The translations under genes were made by a program, and so were the position numbers. This document shows, one piece after another, positions 1 through 5,709 of a DNA stretch of 9,775 bases. The notes under the pieces were generated by a model. The model was not told the DNA's origin and did no database searches. It saw only the letters and a program-made list of their open reading frames with translations. Within the stretch, counting starts at the first letter, position 1; every line of letters starts with the position of its first letter. This DNA comes from JAXFQS01 sp051892815 (GTDB lineage: Bacteria; Verrucomicrobiota; Kiritimatiellia; RFP12; DVOR01). Location: contig JBJFGP010000195.1 of assembly GCA_051892815.1 (NCBI GenBank), positions 1 to 9,775 on the forward strand, read 5' to 3'.

Positions 1-441
1 GACGAGTTGCGGCAACTGGCCCAGACTGGGGCGTTCAACCATCTCGCATTCAGCAAAGAGGCCTGGAAACAGGCGCCCAAGAGCAAGGATCGTGCATTGC
101 CCGGGCGGGCGCTCGAGATGCTGATAGCCCTCAATGAGGTTTTGTGGTCCATTCTTTTTGAGCAACCAGGGGTAGATGTAGAAAAGGCGTTCAAGGCGAA
201 GACCCCTTTTGAGTATGCCCACGGTGAGGGGAAGCAGACGAAACGGGATTCCAGATTGGCATCCCAGCGGCGTTTCGGTTTCGAAGGCCGGGAGTGGGAG
301 ATGTGGTCGCACATCAAATATGGCACGAAAACGGGAAAACTGTTGCGCATCCATTTCGCCATCGACAACGAAGCCAAGCGCCTGATTGTCGGATACATTG
401 GGAATCATATGGACAATTACACTACCCAAAAAATGCACTGA
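1..441 (+). CDS. C-terminal part of an unrecognised protein (5' end outside window)
   Basis: The frame is open from the first base and ends in TGA at 439-441, giving 146 residues with no stop at the left edge, so the true start is probably upstream; the TTG at position 7 has no ribosome-binding site. The first half looks helical. The last 50 residues look like alternating beta strands (LLRIHFAID, KRLIVGYIGNHM) and end in a polar tail. A strand pattern of the type xRIxFxxD...xIVGYIGxH recalls the end of RelE/HigB-like toxin folds, but no catalytic residues can be assigned, so this is weak inference. Base composition is less GC-rich than the genes to the right and similar to the next gene, which it faces convergently across a 111-bp gap. 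No function is assigned; it could belong to an accessory or defence-type segment. Confidence 0.6.
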   Translation, partial: DELRQLAQTGAFNHLAFSKEAWKQAPKSKDRALPGRALEMLIALNEVLWSILFEQPGVDVEKAFKAKTPFEYAHGEGKQTKRDSRLASQRRFGFEGREWEMWSHIKYGTKTGKLLRIHFAIDNEAKRLIVGYIGNHMDNYTTQKMH

Positions 442-552
442 CCCCGCCCCCCGAGCACGGTTCCGAAAAGCCCCCAGGAATAACCGGGATGTGGGCTAGA
501 CGAGCCACCTATTCATTTCATCCCCAAACTGAAAATATGCCACACGCGAAAC

Positions 553-1176
553 TCACCGCTTGCCCTTCCGCCGACAGGTCGCGAAGAGGCGTCTCATATC
601 TCGATCCGACTGCATAACCTGCCGCAAGTATTCTTCAACCTCAGTCAGATACTCAATTTCCTTGTTGACAGCAGGCAGAAATCGAGCAACCTCAGACCGA
701 AGTCTCCTCTTCCGCGTCCTCTGGTCTTCTTCTGTCCCCTCTCGTTGAAGGAGGCTTTGCCACTCGGTTAGGCTTCTCATAAACCGAGCTTCCGATTCCA
801 CAGTATCGAGAACCGTACTCTGTTTGAGGAATCCCTCAGCGTAAAATGCCGCCCGAAACAAGACTCGATTTCCTGCTCTTATCCGGTCTACTTCCATCCA
901 CCACATCTGCAACAAATAAAACTCTGCATCCACTATTGAGTCGTCATCTCCCTGCGCAATCTTGTCCATAATTGACCGAACAACTTGATACGCGAAGGCC
1001 AAGCTGACGACCTGGGTAGAGACCGAGTCAAAGATTTCCGCCTTTCTAGCAGACAGTGCCCTGTCCTTCTCAAATCCGCTAGAGACCCACGCGACGACAA
1101 TGGCTGTTGCCAAACCCATTAGAGAAACGATAAGTGTAGATTGCGCTCCAATCCAGTCAAGTATTTCCTTGTGCAT
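553..1176 (-). CDS. Small hypothetical protein with one N-terminal membrane helix
   Basis: The gene encodes 207 residues from an ATG at 1176, preceded by GGAG with a 9-nt spacer. A GTG immediately upstream (1179) is an alternative start adding one residue. Residues about 13-33 form a single hydrophobic helix (TLIVSLMGLATAIVVAWV). A positively charged flank follows (EKDRALSARK), so the positive-inside rule puts the long C-terminal part in the cytoplasm. Residues 34-207 are charged and probably all helical, with a very basic end (RRLFATCRRKGKR). I do not recognise the family. It starts 65 nt downstream of the Cas12a remnant on the same strand and has no obvious promoter of its own in that gap, so it may be transcribed from the remnant's promoter. 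Composition is AT-richer than the neighbours to the right, which fits recent acquisition. No clear terminator is visible after its stop. Confidence 0.7.
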   Translation of the reverse strand: MHKEILDWIGAQSTLIVSLMGLATAIVVAWVSSGFEKDRALSARKAEIFDSVSTQVVSLAFAYQVVRSIMDKIAQGDDDSIVDAEFYLLQMWWMEVDRIRAGNRVLFRAAFYAEGFLKQSTVLDTVESEARFMRSLTEWQSLLQREGTEEDQRTRKRRLRSEVARFLPAVNKEIEYLTEVEEYLRQVMQSDRDMRRLFATCRRKGKR

Positions 1177-1241
1177 CACTTACAGCTCCATCGAAATCTC
1201 ATTGATTGATTCGCCCCCTCTCTTGCCGCTTCGCAAACCTC

Positions 1242-1388
1242 TCAGGCGCGCTCTTTCTCGGCCGGGAGGTAGCGCGTCTGGAAGGTTTCGAGCGAGCGGC
1301 CGATTGGGCGCAATTCGAAGCGCAGGGTTTTAGCCAATTTGTAGCGAGGCAAGGTATCGGGCATCTGGGCAATCGGCAACTGATTCAT
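1242..1388 (-). pseudogene. cas12a: Truncated N-terminus of a Cas12a (Cpf1) effector, 48 codons
   Basis: Seen directly: ATG at 1388 with AGAGGA six nt upstream, then 48 codons to a TGA at 1244-1242. Residues 16-34 read YKLAKTLRFELRPIGRSLE, followed by a segment ending AEKERA. Known of the family: Cas12a proteins begin within about 10-15 residues with Y-x-L-[SA]-K-T-L-R-F-E-L-x-P-x-G-[KR]-[ST]-L-E (Francisella enzyme YSLSKTLRFELIPQGKTLE), then a short helix and a D/E-K-R-A motif. The match runs through this whole conserved block, which forms WED-I and the start of REC1. A full Cas12a is about 1,200-1,300 residues, so over 95 percent is missing, including the bridge helix, RuvC motifs and Nuc domain; this fragment cannot be a nuclease. 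Removing one T from the stop would continue as AERFAKRQ, faintly like the next Cas12a motif (AExYxxxK), so a small frameshift may precede the larger loss. After that, sequence becomes the leader of the membrane gene. It could also be an assembly junction. Confidence 0.82.
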
Positions 1389-1400
1389 CGTTTTTCCTCT
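1389..1400 (-). promoter_or_regulatory. Ribosome-binding site of the Cas12a remnant
   Basis: AGAGGA at 1400-1395 lies six nt before the ATG at 1388. It fixes this ATG rather than the upstream in-frame ATG at 1502, whose 38 extra residues have no Cas12a resemblance and would cover the promoter. The site looks intact, so the short peptide could still be translated. Confidence 0.65.
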
Positions 1401-1437
1401 TATTGTTCGTCCTAACGCGCGCCTGCCGCTTGGGGGA

Positions 1438-1482
1438 ATTGTCGGACAAATCTGCCACACGTCAACGCTTTTTATTTTACAT
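1438..1482 (-). promoter_or_regulatory. Sigma-70-like promoter of the Cas12a remnant with AT-rich upstream element
   Basis: On the minus strand TTGACG (1465-1460, five of six to the -35 consensus) is followed after 16 nt by GACAAT (1443-1438, four of six to -10). Immediately upstream lies an A/T-rich run (catgtaaaataaaaag, about 1482-1467) resembling an UP element, conspicuous in this GC-rich region. Transcription would begin near 1431, giving a leader of about 43 nt before the ATG at 1388. The assignment is by inspection of hexamers only. Confidence 0.5.
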
Positions 1483-1503
1483 GCGCGCAGCCTGTGAGGC
1501 AAG

Positions 1504-1523
1504 ACTCTTTTATTAAAATGAGT
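1504..1523. other. AT-rich imperfect palindrome
   Basis: ACTC at 1504-1507 and GAGT at 1520-1523 bracket a TTTTATTAAAA core, making an interrupted palindrome of about 20 bp in the most AT-rich patch of the intergenic region. It sits upstream of the Cas12a remnant's promoter. It could be an operator or only a by-product of AT-richness; nothing else supports a role. Confidence 0.2.
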
Positions 1524-1619
1524 TATTTATCTATTTTAGCCGCCGCCTTCGAGAAGTTGGTGCCTGAGAATGGGGCGAATGGGGAGCGGCTCGGGCGGAT
1601 GGCAGGGAGGTGGCGGGAC

Positions 1620-1656
1620 AAAAAAAGCCGGGCCCGGACGGCAAGGTTCGTCCGGG
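1620..1656 (-). terminator. Possible minus-strand terminator hairpin
   Basis: A perfect 8-bp inverted repeat (CCCGGACG at 1633-1640, CGTCCGGG at 1649-1656, 8-nt loop) is followed on the minus strand, after six nt, by seven T (complement of the A run at 1620-1626). The gap between stem and T run is longer than ideal. No minus-strand gene is seen upstream of it, so it may instead be part of a structured + strand RNA. Confidence 0.3.
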
Positions 1657-1840
1657 ACCGGAGGCGTCGGCCACGACGCCCGAAACAACGCGGAGCGGCC
1701 GCGCGAGCCCAAACGCCTGCGCTTGTTCCGCTCCGTTGGATATTCCCCCGAATGGCCGCTATCTTACGCCCGAGGCGCCGAAAACTGGCTCCGGATGCGG
1801 GAGACAGCCAAGCCGCCGGTCGGGCCGAGGCGGCGTTTTT
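1633..1840 (+). ncRNA. Candidate structured non-coding RNA (unrecognised)
   Basis: This stretch has no frame with coding-like composition, yet carries consecutive perfect inverted repeats: 1633-1640/1649-1656 (8 bp), 1663-1668/1675-1680 (6 bp, GGCGTC/GACGCC), and 1691-1698/1728-1735 (8 bp, CGGAGCGG/CCGCTCCG). The last encloses a 4-bp GCGC pair at 1701-1704/1719-1722. It ends with the terminator-like hairpin at 1812-1840. The row of helices capped by a terminator, with no gene to terminate, suggests a + strand RNA. No promoter is obvious; TAAAAT at 1514-1519 is a possible -10 without a good -35. It matches no class I know, including tracrRNA or scoutRNA. GC-rich non-coding DNA produces hairpins by chance, so confidence is low. 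Confidence 0.3.
1812..1840 (+). terminator. Rho-independent terminator without an obvious gene
   Basis: GCCGCC at 1812-1817 pairs with GGCGGC at 1829-1834 and is followed by G and five T (1836-1840). No + strand protein gene ends just before it, so it terminates either an unannotated RNA in 1500-1811 or read-through from upstream. It also insulates the promoter at 1867. Confidence 0.55.
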
Positions 1841-1866
1841 CCGGAGGGTGGCGGAGGGCATTGGTC

Positions 1867-1895
1867 TTGACTTGGGGGAAGCGGTGTGTTAGACT
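1867..1895 (+). promoter_or_regulatory. Sigma-70-like promoter of the giant secreted protein gene
   Basis: TTGACT (1867-1872, five of six) is separated by exactly 17 nt from TAGACT (1890-1895, four of six). The expected start is near 1902, about 195 nt before the ATG at 2097. It is the best promoter-like pair on this strand between 1400 and 2097. Confidence 0.55.
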
Positions 1896-1901
1896 TTGGA
1901 T

Positions 1902-2096
1902 GTAAGGTATGAGTAGATAAGGTGCCAGCCGCACCGTCCCGAAGGTACCAGTCGTGGCCTGCAATCGCACGGCAGGAATTGGATCGATTGGTGCCTACCA
2001 ATGCCTGGTTCTGGTGGCTACCCGCGGAAGCGGTCGATAGGCAGGTTCGGGAAGACGGGAAGCGGCGGCACGGACGCTCGCAAAACGGAGACTCGA
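1902..2096 (+). promoter_or_regulatory. Long hairpin-rich 5' leader of the giant gene
   Basis: Small perfect inverted repeats lie between the predicted transcription start and the ATG at 2097: GGTGC/GCACC (1921-1925/1931-1935), CCTGC/GCAGG (1959-1963/1972-1976), ATTGGT/ACCAAT with a 4-nt loop (1987-2002), and CCGC/GCGG closing a GGAA loop (2022-2033). GGAG at 2087-2090, six nt before the ATG, is the ribosome-binding site. The leader resembles no riboswitch class I can name. It may control translation or stability, or the 1987-2002 palindrome may be a DNA operator. A GTG at 2001 is in frame but would prefix 32 polar residues to the signal peptide and has no ribosome-binding site. Confidence 0.35.
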
Positions 2097-5000
2097 ATGA
2101 AACAGTATGTTCGTCCGCGCGCCCGCCTGGCTTGGGCGCGCCGCCCCATCCAACTCGCGCTCGCAACCCTCGCCTTCGCCGCAGGGGCATTTGCCGAAAC
2201 CGTCAATCCCGGGCTTTTCGCCTACCGCAGCACCATCCTCGTCTCGGGCTATTCGGGCGCGAGCGACCTGGAGAACTTTCCGCTTCTGGTCAAACTCTCC
2301 CCGACCGCCCCGGCTGGGTTCAGCTACGACGAGTGCGACGTCGCCACCCTCCGATTCGCCGACGCCGACGGCAACATCCTGCCCCACGAGGTCGACACCT
2401 GGAACCCCGACGGCACCTCCGCCGTCTGGGTGCGCGTCCCCAAACTCTCCGGCACCACCACCGAGTTGACCCTCTATTGGGGCGGCAGCGGCGACGGCAT
2501 CGAAATCGCCTCAAGCGAAGTCTGGGCCCCCTCCGGACACAACGCCGTCTGGCACTTCTCCGGCGACGCCAAAGAGTCCGTCAACGGCCTAGAAACCGCC
2601 ACCGTCAACGGCAGTCCAGACTACACCGACACCTCCATCGGCGTCGGCACCGCCTTCCTCGCCAACGGCGCCTCCTCTATCGGCTACGCCAACGCCGACG
2701 AATGGGCCACCCTCGGCGACGGCAACTGCCTGACCGTCTCCCTTTGGGCCAAGTACGACGCCACCAGCTGGAACTACGCCCGCATGATCTCCTGTATGGA
2801 CGCCTGGACCGATCCTCAAGGCTGGGAACTCACCATCCAAAACGCCAAAGACCAGATTACCGTAGGCTCCTCCGGCCAGAGCCAATACCAATACACCGCC
2901 ACAGGCATTGGTCCCTGCACCGCCCCCGCCTACCTGACAGTCGTCTACCACGCCGATAAGACAGCCGAACTGTACATCAACGGCGAACTCAAATACTCCA
3001 AGACCCTCAACCAGGTCGTCAAGCCCACCAAAAACCTCTGGATCGCCTGCTGCAAAGGCTCCCTGAACTACTGGAACGGCAAACTCGACGAAATCCGCAT
3101 CCACCGCACCGAGGAAAGCGCCGACTGGATCAAAGCCTGCTACGACACCATGGCTTCCGATACCTTCATCACCCTCTCCGAAGCGGAAACCACCGGCGCC
3201 GAAACACCCCTTGCCATCCGCCTCTACGACCCCACCCTCTCCGGCACCTCCGCCACCATATCCGGACGCCTCGCCAACCTCGGAACCGGCGCCACAGAAG
3301 CCCAGGTCACCCTCTACTACGGCACCACCGAAGACCTCGAAACCAGCGGCACCGCCATCGGCCCGGATACCTACTCCGATAAGGCAGACCTGAGCGCCAC
3401 CCTCACCGGCTTGACCCCAGGAGCCACCTACTACCTCGCCTACAAAGCCGTCAACGACCTGGGCGCCACCGCCTGGACAGATACCCTCCACTTCACCATC
3501 GAAGCCTCAACCAAAGTCTCCGACACCTTCGACATCACCACCCAAAACGGTTTGCTCACCCTGGTCGCCACATTGACCGAATTCGGCGTCGGCACAACCC
3601 AACTCGAACTCCTAATCAATGGCGAGAGCGTCCAGACCATCAACCTGACCCAAGCCCCCGAAGATGGCACCGTCGCCTTCGATCCGATACTCCTCTCCGA
3701 CGGCACCTACACCCTAGCCGTCCGCGCCACCACAACCTACAACGACATCGTCTGGGTGCGCGAGACCGCCACCACCTCCCAGGCAGTCGCCGACTGGTCC
3801 ACTTACACCTGGAAGGGCGGCAACGGGCTTTGGACCGACCCCGAGAGGTGGCTCAACGACGCCGTCGGAGCAAGCGGTCTTCCGGGCACCTCCAGCAGTG
3901 TCCGCATCGAGCCTTCCACCGCATCCACCATCACCCTTCCCGCCACCCAAACCTTCGAGAAGTTCTACCTCTCGACCGAGGATTCGCCCGTGACAATCAA
4001 GGGTTCGATTGCCGCCGCCAACATCTATATGCATGCAGCCCAGACCGCCCATCCTTTGCGCCTTGAGGGATCGGTCTTTGGCACCAAGAACGCCGCGAGC
4101 AGCCTGAAAAAGGTCGAGAGCGTCGACTATCTTCCGACCCTGGAGGTGGTCAACGGTTCGGCCATCTACTTGGCATCCGCCATCGGCGAATGCGACTACA
4201 CCGCCTTCGGAAGGGTGTGGCTGGGCACGACCGTCAAGCAGACAGCGGGGGCCTTGCGGGTCGGGAACGGATTCTCCCTGATTGGGGGCAAGTGGGACTT
4301 CGCCCGGTACGAATCGCTTGGGCATTTGGGTGTCGTGGGCGTGTCCGACGGTGCCGTATCGTTCCGCGATGTCTCGGGCATCGAGGTGGTCAACGGGGTG
4401 GCACCTGGCTTTGCGATTGGTTCGTTCAACGGCTGGGCGAACAGCCGTTTCGGCTGGGGCGCCTGCCGCCTTGACGAGGAGGGGGTGGTGCGTCAGATTA
4501 CCACCGACGAAATGCACGCGGGCTTCGACGGGGCGGGCGAGACGGACACGGTCTATCTGGCTGAAAGCGTCACGCTTGAAGGCGATGTGACGGTCAATGC
4601 GGTGCTTTTGGCCAACGGCGTCACCTTGAATCTCGGCGGGCACACGCTGACGCTCAAGTCGGGGGTAATCCGTCCTCAGGGTGCCTTCGGCTGCTTTGTC
4701 TCAAACGGAATCGTGGCGACCGAGAAGCCGCTGATGACCTTCGACTGCGTGAACAATTCGACTGTCCGTTTCCTGGCCGACATCGTCTACACCGGCGAGA
4801 GCGAGGGGCAGGTTGCCTTCTCCTACCAAGGCGGGTCGCGGCCGAACCTCAACCAGTTTACCAACTACACCGGGACGGTCTACTGGGGAAGCGGTGCGGC
4901 GCTCACTTCTGCGGGCTTCCCGGGGCTTACGATGGAGTTCTGGGACAACGGGTATCTCACGGCGAGCGGGCACAATGAGACGCAGGTCTTCAAAGGCATG

Positions 5001-5552
5001 GGCGGGGCTTTCGGCATCAAGGGTGCGGGCAAGTTCAATGAAGTCTACTGGCTCGGTTCGACCAATGGTTTCGACAATCTCCGCGAGAAGAACCGGCGCT
5101 TCGCCGTTGCCCCCGGCGGGCGGCTTTCGCTCGGCGCGTGGTGGGACGACGGTTTCCGGAAAGGGAATGTGCGGCTCAGCAGCTCGAAGGCCAACAACTT
5201 GATGGGCATCCGCTACTTTGCCATGCTGGGCGGGACGCTGGAGGTGACGCTCCGACCGGACGGCGAAGCCACGACGCTCGACCTGCTTTGCGGCGCGGAA
5301 AGCAACCCCGACACGGTCGACGCGGCCCTCGGCGGCACGCTTGAACTCGTCGAAGCGGGCAAGCTGCCGCAGGGCCGGCAGTGGCGCATCATCCGCTCCC
5401 GCACGCAGACGACGGGGTACTTCGAGAATGCGGGCGAGGACGGCAAAGGCATTCCCGGCTTCGCGGTGCACTACAATGTCGCCGAGGCGGACGGTACCTA
5501 CTCCTGCGTGGTCGAAAAGAGTAAGACCGGCTGCTTCATCATTCTGCGCTAG
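2097..5552 (+). CDS. Giant secreted DUF2341 / LamG / beta-solenoid surface protein
   Basis: The product has 1,151 residues. Residues 1-33 are a signal peptide (basic MKQYVRPRAR, hydrophobic LALATLAFAAGAFA, cleavage before ET). A DUF2341 domain spans about 38-130 (ENFPLLVKL, LRFADADGNILPHEVDTW, AVWVRVP, LYWG). A LamG/concanavalin-like domain spans about 145-360 (VWHFSG, LTVSLWAKY, ELYINGELKYSKTL, GKLDEIRIHRTEESADWIKACYD). Two Ig/FN3-like modules cover about 371-470 and 476-560. A WKGGNGLWTDPERW motif at 572-585, of the kind found in autotransporter-like proteins, opens a Gly/Asn/Val-rich beta region to about 1140. DUF2341 plus LamG is typical of extracellular glycan-binding or adhesive proteins, particularly in PVC bacteria. 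No catalytic domain is visible, and no outer-membrane barrel or LPXTG anchor; the chain ends in a short hydrophobic tail, CFIILR. Synonymous codons change style near residue 575-620, at the domain boundary. It has its own promoter and terminator. Confidence 0.93.
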   Translation: MKQYVRPRARLAWARRPIQLALATLAFAAGAFAETVNPGLFAYRSTILVSGYSGASDLENFPLLVKLSPTAPAGFSYDECDVATLRFADADGNILPHEVDTWNPDGTSAVWVRVPKLSGTTTELTLYWGGSGDGIEIASSEVWAPSGHNAVWHFSGDAKESVNGLETATVNGSPDYTDTSIGVGTAFLANGASSIGYANADEWATLGDGNCLTVSLWAKYDATSWNYARMISCMDAWTDPQGWELTIQNAKDQITVGSSGQSQYQYTATGIGPCTAPAYLTVVYHADKTAELYINGELKYSKTLNQVVKPTKNLWIACCKGSLNYWNGKLDEIRIHRTEESADWIKACYDTMASDTFITLSEAETTGAETPLAIRLYDPTLSGTSATISGRLANLGTGATEAQVTLYYGTTEDLETSGTAIGPDTYSDKADLSATLTGLTPGATYYLAYKAVNDLGATAWTDTLHFTIEASTKVSDTFDITTQNGLLTLVATLTEFGVGTTQLELLINGESVQTINLTQAPEDGTVAFDPILLSDGTYTLAVRATTTYNDIVWVRETATTSQAVADWSTYTWKGGNGLWTDPERWLNDAVGASGLPGTSSSVRIEPSTASTITLPATQTFEKFYLSTEDSPVTIKGSIAAANIYMHAAQTAHPLRLEGSVFGTKNAASSLKKVESVDYLPTLEVVNGSAIYLASAIGECDYTAFGRVWLGTTVKQTAGALRVGNGFSLIGGKWDFARYESLGHLGVVGVSDGAVSFRDVSGIEVVNGVAPGFAIGSFNGWANSRFGWGACRLDEEGVVRQITTDEMHAGFDGAGETDTVYLAESVTLEGDVTVNAVLLANGVTLNLGGHTLTLKSGVIRPQGAFGCFVSNGIVATEKPLMTFDCVNNSTVRFLADIVYTGESEGQVAFSYQGGSRPNLNQFTNYTGTVYWGSGAALTSAGFPGLTMEFWDNGYLTASGHNETQVFKGMGGAFGIKGAGKFNEVYWLGSTNGFDNLREKNRRFAVAPGGRLSLGAWWDDGFRKGNVRLSSSKANNLMGIRYFAMLGGTLEVTLRPDGEATTLDLLCGAESNPDTVDAALGGTLELVEAGKLPQGRQWRIIRSRTQTTGYFENAGEDGKGIPGFAVHYNVAEADGTYSCVVEKSKTGCFIILR

Positions 5553-5574
5553 GAGTTCCCTTTCAAACCTCTGG

Positions 5575-5610
5575 ACGGCTCTCGCTCCCATCGGGGCGGG
5601 AGCCGTTTTT
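5575..5610 (+). terminator. Strong Rho-independent terminator of the giant gene
   Basis: ACGGCTC (5575-5581) pairs with GAGCCGT (5600-5606), and the inner CGCTCC (5583-5588) pairs with GGGGCG (5593-5598) around a CATC loop. Five T follow at 5606-5610. It lies 23 nt after the stop at 5552. It faces the convergent rhamnosidase gene but has no A run on the other side, so it serves only the + strand. Confidence 0.9.
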
Positions 5611-5709
5611 GTCGCCGGCGACGGGCGCGGCAGGTAGGCAGGATCGGGGGCGGGAGGTGCGCACGAACGGGTGGCGAAGGTGCGTTAGATTGGGTGCCGG
5701 AGATAGGCA

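Noticed and set aside
1131..1141. TAAGTGTAGAT, identical to the 3' end of some Cas12a CRISPR repeats, near the Cas12a stub
   Set aside because: The matching 5' half of the repeat hairpin (TCTAC) is absent, there is one copy only, and the bases are fully explained as codons of the membrane helix (QSTLIVSL) on the other strand. Probably chance, though worth a glance if an array is found nearby.
1389..1502. Longer start for the Cas12a remnant at an ATG at 1502
   Set aside because: The extra 38 residues do not resemble Cas12a, the region contains the promoter, and a good ribosome-binding site precedes the ATG at 1388.
1494..1905. Overlapping + strand frames of 86-132 residues in the intergenic region
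   Set aside because: Low-complexity Gly/Pro/Arg-rich text, no ribosome-binding sites, and third-position GC not higher than second position; several frames are open only because the DNA is GC-rich.
1..2000. CRISPR array or V-A repeat remnants around the Cas12a stub
   Set aside because: No spaced direct repeats or TCTAC-loop-GTAGAT hairpin seen by eye on either strand; TAGATGTAG near 175 and GAGTAGATAA near 1910 lack the stem partner.
2589..3491. 300-residue minus-strand Gly/Val-rich frame inside the giant gene
   Set aside because: Antisense artefact of GCC/ACC/GGC-rich codons; the + strand LamG and Ig-like text is clear.
5611..5622. Perfect 12-bp palindrome GTCGCCGGCGAC after the terminator
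   Set aside because: Short, isolated and in GC-rich DNA between convergent genes; no second copy or adjacent promoter seen.
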